From: Deltaproteobacteria bacterium
GTDB taxonomy: Bacteria > Desulfobacterota > Syntrophobacteria > B119-G9
Length of the DNA: 9,702 bases
Assembly: GCA_003646715.1 (NCBI GenBank)
Contig: QMLL01000040.1
Location: forward strand, 1 to 9,702
Reading direction: 5' to 3'
Shown: in pieces, positions 1-7,056 of the stretch
Position numbering within the stretch: the first letter of the stretch is position 1
Layout of the letters: every line of letters begins with the position of its first letter
Made by a program: the position numbers and the translations under genes
Notes under the pieces: model-generated
The model's database searches: none
What the model saw: only the letters and a program-made list of their open reading frames with translations
What the model was told of the DNA's origin: nothing

Positions 1-540
1 ATAGGCGAAGTCTACAAAAAGTTGCATGCCATGCCTGAAGTGGCAAAGAAATACAACGAACTTGAAACAGACTACGAAAACGCCAAGGCTCATTACCAGG
101 AACTACAACAGAAATTGTTGACAGCCAGAGTTTCCCAGGGCATGGAAGAAGATCAACTGGGTGAAACCTTCCTTATCATTGAGCCTGCCTTCTTGCCCGA
201 AAAGCCTGACAAGCCAAACAGAATTGCCATCATGCTCATCGGAGTTGTGCTGGGAATGGGTTTGTCCGTGGGTATGGCAGCTCTCAGGGAGTACACGGAC
301 AAGAGCATCAGGGACGTGGAGACTTTTGAGAAGATAACAGGGGCCCCGGTACTGTCCGTAATTCCGAGGATAATTACCTCTGATGAAAAGATCAAAAAGC
401 GAAGAAAGAAAATTGTACTTGTGACATCTGCCTTTGGGGGGGTTATTGTTGTGTTGATTATTTTTCACTTTTTCGTAATGGACCTTTACGTGTTCTGGGC
501 AAAGCTTTCAAGACTTGTTCAAAGCAAAGTATTGCTTTAG
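1..540 (+). CDS. Polysaccharide chain-length determinant (Wzz/GumC family), C-terminal part
   Basis: The reading frame is open from the first base of the window, so the gene starts upstream and only about the last 179 codons are present. Proteins of this family are inner-membrane co-polymerases that set chain length in exopolysaccharide export. Visible parts are a periplasmic helical segment (EVAKKYNELETDYENAKAHY, coiled-coil-like), the Pro-rich stretch PAFLPEKPDKPNR that precedes the last transmembrane helix in Wzz proteins, then the helix IAIMLIGVVLGMGLSVGMAA followed by REYTDKSIRD. An unusual C-terminal extension carries a basic patch (KIKKRRKK) and a further hydrophobic segment near IVLVTSAFGGVIVVLIIFHF. 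The next gene is the matching tyrosine kinase, as expected for a two-protein Wzc-like system. The family is clear; the exact subfamily (for example the version seen in exosortase loci) is inferred from context. Confidence 0.87.
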   Translation: MGEVYKKLHAMPEVAKKYNELETDYENAKAHYQELQQKLLTARVSQGMEEDQLGETFLIIEPAFLPEKPDKPNRIAIMLIGVVLGMGLSVGMAALREYTDKSIRDVETFEKITGAPVLSVIPRIITSDEKIKKRRKKIVLVTSAFGGVIVVLIIFHFFVMDLYVFWAKLSRLVQSKVLL

Positions 541-616
541 GGATTAAGGGATTAAGGGATTGAGGAATTTAGGGATTGGGAGATTGGGGGGATTGGGGGT
601 TCGGAATTAGGGATGT
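539..616 (+). repeat. G-rich degenerate octamer repeat between the wzz-like and kinase genes
   Basis: From position 539, inside the TAG stop codon, the sequence repeats with a period of 8: AGGGATTA, AGGGATTA, AGGGATTG, AGGAATTT, AGGGATTG, GGAGATTG, then GGGGGATTGGGGG and a degenerate tail ending GGGATG. The G runs at 572-574, 578-580, 586-591 and 595-599 are separated by only 3, 5 and 3 bases, which fits the pattern of an intramolecular G-quadruplex on the coding (mRNA-like) strand. It fills most of the 104-nt gap before the kinase gene. Whether it affects expression of the kinase is unknown. Confidence 0.8.
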
Positions 617-644
617 AGATTTATGAGAGATACAGGAGTCAAGC

Positions 645-1463
645 ATGAGTAGAATAAAGAAAGCACTTGAAAAGGCCAAGGCCGAGAGAATGGCTCTGGA
701 ACAGCAAGAAAGGGTGGTCGAGAAGCCGAAAGAGACGGAAAAAGTAGAGGCCCCCAGGTACTTCAAAACCAGGGTGATTCAGGTCTCCGAAGAGAAGCTC
801 CTTTTGAACAAGGTAGTAGCCGTGGATGAAGATGATCCTGTAACGGATCAATTCAAGCTGCTCCGAACAAGAATTCTGCATCGTACCAGATCTCAGGGAC
901 ACAACACCATCCAGGTGAGCGGTTTCGACACCGATGAAGGAAAAAGCCTGATTGCGGTGAACCTGGCGATTTGCATGGCCAAGGATACTCGACAGACGAC
1001 ACTTCTGGTGGACGTTGATTTCAGAAAACCCACGGTTCACCAGCTTCTTGATCTGGGGGATGATATACCTGGGTTGAAGTCTTATTTCGAAGGCGAGGCT
1101 CAACTGGAAGAACTTTTTGTGAACCCGGGTATAGAAAAGCTTACCGTTTTGCCTGCAGGAGGACGTCTAACAAACGCTCCGGAGGTTGTTGGTTCACCAA
1201 AAATGGAGGCGCTCGTCAAGGAATTAAAAACCAGGTATTCCGACCGGTATATTATTTTTGATACCCCGGGGCTTAATACCTGTCCTGATTCCCTTGTGTT
1301 CTCGGAGTACGTTGATGCGATGGTTCTGGTGGGAAGGTCAGACTATACGTCGCAAGAAAGCATAAAAACTGTAATGAATCTCATCCCCAGAGAAAAATTA
1401 ATCGGAACCGTTTTAAATGATTCTCAGTGGCTAGATTCTCTGGCGTACTATTACAGGTACTAG
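645..1463 (+). CDS. CpsD/CapB-type bacterial tyrosine kinase of exopolysaccharide export
   Basis: A cytoplasmic P-loop kinase of the BY-kinase family. In the family it is activated by the cytoplasmic end of the chain-length protein, autophosphorylates on C-terminal tyrosines and so cycles polysaccharide assembly. The N terminus MSRIKKALEKAKAER is a charged helix typical of these proteins. Walker A is DTDEGKS around residues 95-101 (K100, S101), with TDEGKS where PGEGKS is more usual. Walker A' is LLVDVDFRKP (120-129), and Walker B is IIFDTPG (203-209). The tail SLAYYYRY ends the protein, giving Tyr268, 269, 270 and 272 as autophosphorylation candidates. The ATG at 645 has AGGAG at 634-638, six bases upstream. 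At 272 residues it is a stand-alone kinase rather than a Wzc fusion, matching the separate wzz-like gene before it. The exact gene name is uncertain. Confidence 0.9.
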   Translation: MSRIKKALEKAKAERMALEQQERVVEKPKETEKVEAPRYFKTRVIQVSEEKLLLNKVVAVDEDDPVTDQFKLLRTRILHRTRSQGHNTIQVSGFDTDEGKSLIAVNLAICMAKDTRQTTLLVDVDFRKPTVHQLLDLGDDIPGLKSYFEGEAQLEELFVNPGIEKLTVLPAGGRLTNAPEVVGSPKMEALVKELKTRYSDRYIIFDTPGLNTCPDSLVFSEYVDAMVLVGRSDYTSQESIKTVMNLIPREKLIGTVLNDSQWLDSLAYYYRY

Positions 1464-1490
1464 TTCTACTTTTTAAGCAGAAATAACTTA

Positions 1491-1530
1491 TCTGGATTCC
1501 AGATCTCTCCTGAAGAGGCTGGAATCCAGA
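1491..1530. terminator. Perfect 12-bp inverted repeat between convergent genes (possible bidirectional terminator)
   Basis: TCTGGATTCCAG (1491-1502) is exactly complementary to CTGGAATCCAGA (1519-1530). The 16-nt loop can itself pair CTCT (1505-1508) with AGAG (1514-1517). It lies in the 78-nt gap between the stop codons of two converging genes, which is where a two-way terminator is expected. There is no strong T run on either side (AAAATT to the right; TAAGTTATTT reading leftward), so Rho-independent activity is not assured. A copy of a dispersed palindromic repeat is the alternative. Confidence 0.55.
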
Positions 1531-1541
1531 AAATTACAAAC

Positions 1542-2114
1542 CTAGTTAGCCCACCTTCGAAAACCGAAAAGCCCCACTAAACCACTTCCCAGCAATAGCA
1601 ACGCTCCCGGTATGGGAACAACAGTTACTGCTCCTCCCTTTAAGCCAATCTTCCCCGTAAATTGTTCACCTAAACCCGTTTCTGATAGAGCGGTGAAAAT
1701 TAATAAGTCGGCGGTGCCTATATCTACCGGAGATGTTCCGAGCGCCGTGGCGGTGAAATTCACTGTTGCCAGAAGTAAACCGTGCCCAGTGTCAGGTAGG
1801 TTGCTGCCAAATGGTGCCGATTCGCTCATGGGAAAGGCTGTGGAACTGGAATAAGCCAGAATAGATGTCCCTGGAGACCACGAGTTAAAGCTTAATATTG
1901 TTGAATCAAATGTTATTGAAATATCTGATGTTGCATAGAACTGGTCTCCTGCAAAATATACTTCTACCGCTACCGGATCTCCCAGGTTTACCGTTTGAGC
2001 TGCCGGTCTAAGCTCCAGATCAACGGTAGCGGCGTTAGCTGTTAAGGCATTTATTCCTGTAAGGCTCGCAAGAAAGACAGCAAGGAAAGTAAATGTGAAA
2101 AATTTGTTTTTCAT
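1542..2114 (-). CDS. Secreted cohesin-like protein with PEP-CTERM-type sorting tail
   Basis: The 190-residue product has three parts. Residues 1 to about 28 are a Sec signal peptide (MKNKFFTFTFLAVFLASL..., cleavage likely after TANA). Residues about 30-165 read as a single beta-sandwich with cohesin-like features: ELRPAAQTVNLGDPVAVEV, ISITFDSTILSFNSW, LLATVNFTATALGTSPVDI and a final GGAVTV strand. Residues 166-190 are a PEP-CTERM-type tail: VPIPGALLLLGSG, more hydrophobic residues, then RRWAN. Exosortases recognise such tails and attach proteins to the cell surface or exopolysaccharide. Ile replaces the usual Glu of the P-E-P motif. Start choice: an ATG at 2129 is also in frame, but AAAGGAGG lies between the two ATGs, so 2114 is preferred. 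The gene sits 60 nt after the dockerin-bearing gene and is probably co-transcribed with it. The sorting tail is secure; the cohesin assignment comes from reading the sequence and is less certain. Confidence 0.8.
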   Translation of the reverse strand: MKNKFFTFTFLAVFLASLTGINALTANAATVDLELRPAAQTVNLGDPVAVEVYFAGDQFYATSDISITFDSTILSFNSWSPGTSILAYSSSTAFPMSESAPFGSNLPDTGHGLLLATVNFTATALGTSPVDIGTADLLIFTALSETGLGEQFTGKIGLKGGAVTVVPIPGALLLLGSGLVGLFGFRRWAN

Positions 2115-2118
2115 TGTT

Positions 2119-2126
2119 CCTCCTTT
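2119..2126 (-). promoter_or_regulatory. Shine-Dalgarno site that fixes the start of the cohesin-like gene
   Basis: On the minus strand this reads AAAGGAGG, four bases before the ATG at 2114. It lies inside the reading frame that would begin at the ATG at 2129, and no comparable site precedes that outer ATG, so the inner start is the likely one. Confidence 0.8.
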
Positions 2127-2136
2127 CATCGATGTT

Positions 2137-2179
2137 GAGGGAAACGACTAACATGTCATTTCCCTCGGGTTATGTTAGT
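2137..2179 (-). promoter_or_regulatory. Two interlocking inverted repeats in the intercistronic region
   Basis: GAGGGAAA (2137-2144) pairs perfectly with TTTCCCTC (2159-2166), and ACTAACAT (2147-2154) pairs perfectly with ATGTTAGT (2172-2179). The arms alternate, so in the mRNA the two 8-bp hairpins compete, or in principle form a pseudoknot. One connecting loop of only two bases makes a full pseudoknot strained. The element starts over the stop codon of the large gene (2175-2177) and ends 11 nt before the ribosome binding site of the next gene, a position suited to tuning expression of the second gene or protecting the message. The function is inferred. Confidence 0.5.
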
Positions 2180-5100
2180 TGTTGTGGTACTTCAATTCAT
2201 TCATGTATGCATTTCTGAAGGCGTTAATGTCTCTTGCGTCGACTTTTCCATCCCCGTTCACGTCAGCACGAGAATCGTGAGACATGAAATAGTTACGGAA
2301 GTAGTTAATGTCGAACGCATTGAATTTATTGTCGTTGTTGATATCAGCCAGGTTATGGGCCGGATCCGTGCCATACTTAAGTTCGTAGAGATTGGTTAAC
2401 TTGTCTCGATCCGGGTCTTCGTCGCCGTCCTTTATGCCATCGCCATCGGTATCCGGGTTAAACGGGTCATAACCGAAGGGAAAGACACCGGGTATCGTTA
2501 TTTCCAGCGAGTCTTTTAAGCCATCATCATCGTCGTCAGGATCAATGGAATTGATGATCCCATCCCCGTCAAAATCACCACCCTGGTCAAGAATGATGGA
2601 CGCGGTGTAGACTATGGATTGATTGCCCCCCTGATCGAGGAACTTCACGTAAACGGTTACGAGGCAGGGTTCGGGTCCGGTGGGTACCAGAGTGAACGGA
2701 ATTTCTGAGCTCATTGGCTGCGACGATGCTCCTGCAAGCGTGGGATCGCAGGATGCCTTGACCAATTTTGAATCGTCACTTGTATCCAGCTGAAGATAGA
2801 CATTCGGGGAATCTGTTCTTGAAGCGTTATGGTTTATGGTAACCCAGCCCTTCGAGGATAAGGGATCAGACTTTGGTGTTCCTGTGAAAATACTTGTTGG
2901 TGCTGTAGTAGCACCGCTAAGTCCCTCGGAGACCAGGTAATAGCGATAGGTCTGGCCATTTTTTAGATTTCCGTCGTAGTATACCCCTGACGGATCGCTT
3001 TTCAGGTCTATATTGGCCACCCTTCTAAATCCGCTCCACGTTGGATCAGTTCGCCAAACCTGCATATACTGATAGGTCGGGTTAACTGGGAAGTGCAGTA
3101 TGTTAGTGTTTGGTCTTGGTTCATGTACGGGGATATCAATTCGTTGAGTGATAATGCCGTAGTCGATAATAGCCGGAAGCAAGTCATCTCTCTGATAAAG
3201 AGGATCTCTTCCATTCATAACTTCTGAGCCATCAGATTCGCCACCAGAATCAGTATCAGCATTAAAGGGATGAGTACCATAGTGAAATTCATCTTTGTTA
3301 TTAAGTCCATCATTGTCGTTATCGTCTCCAATATCGCTGGGATCAGTGTCGTCTAGACCAACAAGGTTTTCCCATCGATCAGGTAGTCCGTCCTTATCTT
3401 TATCCGGATCACATTCCTGACCCACGTAATCGTACACGTGAAAGCTGCCAGTAGCGTACCGTTCGAATTCCTCGCCGTAGTTTGATTGTCCTCTTGCCGT
3501 GACAGATACCGTGTAGCTACCTACCTTTCCTGATGGTGGCCGGGCCGGAAAATCTGCTCCTCCTCCGTTACTGAAAAATGGAGTCCTGGTATAGGAGTTG
3601 CCATAAATACCATCTCCCGGCAACCCGTCTTCGTGGTCTCCATCGTCGAAGAGAACCAGACGATTGGATGTGCCTTCAGGATTGGATATTTCTGCAACCA
3701 TGTTGGGGCCGGAAATACCACCACGGCTGTCGTTGAGATTGACAAGGATTGTGATTGGCAGGCCTCTAAGGTATGTTGACACTGGCCTCGGATCACACTT
3801 TTCGTGGGCTGGGACCTGTGAGAATTTTATGTCTATATCAACCCCGCGAACGATTTTTCCTGAAAGCGTACATAACAGTTGAATGTTTTTCGAAGGTTGA
3901 ATTACTGCTTCCCATTCTCCTGTAGGTAGAATTTTTCCATAATGGTATACTTTGTTGGTCTCGCAAGAGAAAATTTTCCACGTGCTAGAGGCCACGACCA
4001 AGATCCCATCCGGGTCGTATAACTTTATATTTACCGCTCCCACATCTGCCTGCCAGTTGAACCCAAACACTGCATCTCTGATGCCACCGCCTGCTTTTTC
4101 CGTTACGGGGATTTTTACTGAGACGGGACTTCCCGCAGATACGCGAACTGCCGTGTAGAAAAGGCGATCTTGACCGTATACTTCTTCCTCTATGCTTCGG
4201 TAAACGTTGGCAAGGCGATTTGGTACCTCAAGTGAGGATGATACAGGAGCCGCCGCGAGGCCGTTTCCATCTTCCGGTGCCATTGCGAGTGCTGAAGTAG
4301 ACGGAGGGTCAAAGCTAACGTAGTAATAGTCACCTTCAGTAAATGCAGCAATATTTTGCATGATTTCCTGGTTTGTAGTGGGACCAAAGGCAACCGTGTC
4401 AATCCTCACCCCTGATGCCCAACCTGATGTGGGATCAAAGGAATTCTTAACGGGTGGTGTACTGCACGACGGGTTATTAAGAGCCCAGTAGTCACCCTCA
4501 TTTTCCATGCCATCACTTAACAGGACTATTGAATGGATATCAGCTGAGGATGTAGCACTCATCACTTCGTTTCGCCCATCTTTCAATCCATCTCCTATAG
4601 ACGTCCAACCGCTTTCAGTAACTGACCGTATTTTAGAAATAAGATTGTTCCTGTGACCGAGTACGTCGGTTAAAGCGTAATCAATCACAGCGTCGTGATC
4701 ACATTCAGAGTTGTTGCCATTGAATGTGACAAGCCCCAATCTGTCGTCGTCAGATGCTGATTCCACATAAAATTTTGCTGCAGTTTTTGCAGCATTGATT
4801 TTCGAATCACCCGTCGGATAGTGCATACTGTAGGAACGATCGAGAACCATCATTTGGTTGCGGGTTACCTTGGTGTAAAGGACCGATTTTGGACTGTTCA
4901 TACTGCTTGCACAAGATCCATCGTCAGCACAAAAGCAGATTTTCAAGTCATAAAGATCGCCATCCGCAGCATTTGTGATCTCGGGAGCCTGGATGACGAG
5001 CCAGTACTCACCACTGACATAACTAGCGTTTATGATGGAAGCCACGTACTCTGCTCCAGTGGATGAGCTCTCGAGCACCACCGTAAAATCGGTAGGATCC

Positions 5101-6506
5101 AATCCTTTAATTGATATGGAACCTGTTCCAGGCGGGGTAAGCACAGAAGGACCGAGAAGCCTCAATCTGGCCTGAAACCGCTCGGGATCGTCTTTCTCAC
5201 CCACGTAGGCCATGCGACTCATAATTGGCCTTCTTATTTCGCCGCTTACAGCACCCCATCCGAAAGCGTAATCAAAGTCACTCCCCTTATTGAGGCCTAC
5301 AACGACCACTGCCAGCTTATCGTAAAGACTCCTGGGAGGATTAATGAGAGCTCGGTAGAAGGTTCCCCCGGAAGAACGATAGATATCAAGCACCCTGTCG
5401 CCTTGTAAGCCAATTATTGCCCAAGAGAGGGTCTCGCCACTCTTCGATTTTCCCCAGAATCCTATTGCTTCACATCGTTTCTCGGACGGGACGTTTATTT
5501 CAAAGTAACGGGCACCCCATCTGACAACCTGGTCTGAATGCGTGGTATTCCAGGAACCCACGGATGTTCTTGCAACGCTGTCGTACGATGTCCCTCCTCC
5601 GGCTGCTGTTTCGTCGTAGTACCTGTACTTGTCTGGGTCTGAGAGGGCGCTTACGTCGAGGTCGTGGGTGTAGTTGGCTATACAAAAGTCTCTGAACATC
5701 TCCTCAAAAGTGGTGCCGGAACTGAATGAGTTTATGGTTTCCCTGATATATTTCATGCTATCAGGACTGTTACCATCGGTATTGGCCCAGAATCTTTGGA
5801 TAACATCAACACCCCTGGCGGGTTCAGGGAAAGGAGTACCCAGCTGTTCGCAAAGGTAAGTCCAGAACAGGGCGGCCGAATATGATATGTCCATCAGTGT
5901 CCTGTTTGGATCTCCAAGATAATTGTTGACCTGACCGAAGTAAAGGGCATTTGCGGGATTGTTGTCATTGTCCAGGTAGATCTTGTCTTCCATGGAACGT
6001 GCGGTCCCTTCTACCGTCCATGCTCCCCACGATGGCCACTGATTGAAGTCTATGTAATGAAATTGCACATGGTGAAACAGCTCATGAGACACAATGGTTC
6101 GTAACCACGGCTCCGTTGCACTGCTTATGGATGGTGCATCAAGCGTGATTCGATTTTTTCCCGCCGTGCCAATGTTTGCTGAATCATAGATACAAATGTC
6201 GTTGGGGCTGACTGAAAAATAAGGATTTTTAAAGTTATGTGTTGTGCTGACGTATACATTGTGGGCGTTTAATACGGCATCCCTTACCCATTCTGCTCTA
6301 AACCGTTCACAGTAGTCGCTGGATGTGGTGTCGTTGTCAGTAAAGTAGACGTCATAATCGTTTCCGGAGGGATTGCTTGTAACATCTGCCCTGTCCCCCA
6401 GATCTCCAGGACATTCACTCCCGGGAGAATCTGGTATTTTAAGAAACAAGAGCAAGGGAATGACCAAAAACACGAGAGTCCATTTTAACTTTGTTTTGTT
6501 TGCCAT
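2175..6506 (-). CDS. Large exported metallopeptidase-like / VWA / Ca-repeat protein with C-terminal dockerin
   Basis: 1443 residues, starting at the ATG at 6506 with AGGGAGG six bases upstream. Reading from the N terminus: a signal peptide (about 1-30, hydrophobic WTLVFLVIPLLLFL); a peptidase-like domain with HELFH (His141, Glu142, His145) and WTVEGTA (Glu166), the HExxH plus downstream EG pattern of gluzincin zinc peptidases; a beta domain (about 325-430); an Ig-like stretch (about 450-545); a VWA domain (about 551-770) with a complete MIDAS (DRSYS 556-560, Thr635, Asp665); beta-sandwich segments to about 1025, including DDGDHEDGLPGDGIYG; Asp-rich thrombospondin-3-like repeats (1033-1102); FnIII- and Ig-like segments (1110-1305); more Asp-rich repeats (1311-1382); and a type I dockerin (1388-1437) with calcium loops D1388/N1390/D1392/D1399 and D1415/N1417/D1419/D1426. 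It has no anchor of its own. The following gene encodes a cohesin-like PEP-CTERM protein, the natural docking partner. Peptidase substrate is unknown. Confidence 0.88.
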   Translation of the reverse strand: MANKTKLKWTLVFLVIPLLLFLKIPDSPGSECPGDLGDRADVTSNPSGNDYDVYFTDNDTTSSDYCERFRAEWVRDAVLNAHNVYVSTTHNFKNPYFSVSPNDICIYDSANIGTAGKNRITLDAPSISSATEPWLRTIVSHELFHHVQFHYIDFNQWPSWGAWTVEGTARSMEDKIYLDNDNNPANALYFGQVNNYLGDPNRTLMDISYSAALFWTYLCEQLGTPFPEPARGVDVIQRFWANTDGNSPDSMKYIRETINSFSSGTTFEEMFRDFCIANYTHDLDVSALSDPDKYRYYDETAAGGGTSYDSVARTSVGSWNTTHSDQVVRWGARYFEINVPSEKRCEAIGFWGKSKSGETLSWAIIGLQGDRVLDIYRSSGGTFYRALINPPRSLYDKLAVVVVGLNKGSDFDYAFGWGAVSGEIRRPIMSRMAYVGEKDDPERFQARLRLLGPSVLTPPGTGSISIKGLDPTDFTVVLESSSTGAEYVASIINASYVSGEYWLVIQAPEITNAADGDLYDLKICFCADDGSCASSMNSPKSVLYTKVTRNQMMVLDRSYSMHYPTGDSKINAAKTAAKFYVESASDDDRLGLVTFNGNNSECDHDAVIDYALTDVLGHRNNLISKIRSVTESGWTSIGDGLKDGRNEVMSATSSADIHSIVLLSDGMENEGDYWALNNPSCSTPPVKNSFDPTSGWASGVRIDTVAFGPTTNQEIMQNIAAFTEGDYYYVSFDPPSTSALAMAPEDGNGLAAAPVSSSLEVPNRLANVYRSIEEEVYGQDRLFYTAVRVSAGSPVSVKIPVTEKAGGGIRDAVFGFNWQADVGAVNIKLYDPDGILVVASSTWKIFSCETNKVYHYGKILPTGEWEAVIQPSKNIQLLCTLSGKIVRGVDIDIKFSQVPAHEKCDPRPVSTYLRGLPITILVNLNDSRGGISGPNMVAEISNPEGTSNRLVLFDDGDHEDGLPGDGIYGNSYTRTPFFSNGGGADFPARPPSGKVGSYTVSVTARGQSNYGEEFERYATGSFHVYDYVGQECDPDKDKDGLPDRWENLVGLDDTDPSDIGDDNDNDGLNNKDEFHYGTHPFNADTDSGGESDGSEVMNGRDPLYQRDDLLPAIIDYGIITQRIDIPVHEPRPNTNILHFPVNPTYQYMQVWRTDPTWSGFRRVANIDLKSDPSGVYYDGNLKNGQTYRYYLVSEGLSGATTAPTSIFTGTPKSDPLSSKGWVTINHNASRTDSPNVYLQLDTSDDSKLVKASCDPTLAGASSQPMSSEIPFTLVPTGPEPCLVTVYVKFLDQGGNQSIVYTASIILDQGGDFDGDGIINSIDPDDDDDGLKDSLEITIPGVFPFGYDPFNPDTDGDGIKDGDEDPDRDKLTNLYELKYGTDPAHNLADINNDNKFNAFDINYFRNYFMSHDSRADVNGDGKVDARDINAFRNAYMNELKYHNN

Positions 6507-6673
6507 GCCTGCCTCCCTTCAAGGATTTATGAATATTTCTGATATCCATTTGACAATTTTACTCACCTCCCTTCGATGAACCTTTTCTCGTTAAAATTAC
6601 GAGACGTTGTAGGTTGCGCAGGGAGACAGGTCCCGTTTATGCCTGCTTTCTCACGATCAGTAATAGCGCTGCG

Positions 6674-6689
6674 ACCAAGGCAAATGCCA
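6674..6689 (-). promoter_or_regulatory. Weak sigma54-like promoter candidate for the dockerin/cohesin operon
   Basis: The minus strand reads TGGCATTTGCCTTGGT, against the sigma54 consensus TGGCAC-N5-TTGC. The -24 GG and the spacing fit, but the -12 element is TTGG rather than TTGC, which is a serious mismatch. A start site here would give a leader of about 155 nt. PEP-CTERM systems are known to be linked to RpoN regulation in several bacteria, which is the main reason to list it. Confidence 0.2.
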
Positions 6690-7026
6690 TAGTAAACCGC
6701 TAGACTTTTACGGTCTCAAGTTAGCTCTAAAGTTCTGACACTTTCCCTGTTAATTTTGCGCTGCGAAACCGAGATAAAAGAAAAATGAAAAGCACTGCAA
6801 AGAGTTAATAAGAAGCAATTAACTTATGGACGTTTAAGAGGTGCCTATTTAAGAGTGGTGATAGTTTGAATGCGAGTTTTTTGATTAGCAATAATTTTGC
6901 TTCCCAGTACCCCGGGTTGGTCCGTTTCCCCCTTTTAGTTGACCCCTGTTTATGAAAAATTAGTGTAGAGTGATCGCCTGCCCGTGCAACATCTTTTCAC
7001 ACAATTTCCTGTTATGCTAACATAAT

Positions 7027-7056
7027 TTGATATATAGTCAATTTGTTTTTGATACA
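7027..7056 (+). promoter_or_regulatory. Weak sigma70-like promoter candidate upstream of the ecfT remnant
   Basis: TTGATA (7027-7032), an 18-base spacer, then GATACA (7051-7056). It lies in the most AT-rich part of the gap and about 55 bases before the ATG at 7111. The -35 is good, the -10 poor. TTGACC at 6939-6944 is a second possible -35 with an even weaker -10. Confidence 0.25.

Noticed and set aside
153..468. Open frames on the minus strand opposite the chain-length gene
   Set aside because: Shadows of the plus-strand gene: no start signals and no recognisable protein features.
2175..6506. The dockerin protein as a cellulosomal enzyme
   Set aside because: No glycoside hydrolase or carbohydrate-binding domain is visible. 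The N-terminal domain is peptidase-like, and the rest is VWA, beta-sandwich and calcium repeats.
6529..6577. 15-codon leader-like frame starting GTG (6570) after GGGAGG, ahead of the large minus-strand gene
   Set aside because: The Shine-Dalgarno-like motif abuts the GTG with no spacing, and the peptide has no regulatory codon run.
6637..6690. 17-codon minus-strand frame MAFALVAALLLIVRKQA resembling a sorting-tail helix
   Set aside because: No ribosome binding site and a stop three codons upstream. It could be a decayed remnant of a C-terminal anchor, but it is too short to tell from chance.
6580..6770. Cyclic-di-GMP or other known riboswitch upstream of the surface operon
   Set aside because: Short similarities only. 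The conserved GEMM core (GCAAAGC...ACGG with the tetraloop stem) could not be laid out on either strand.
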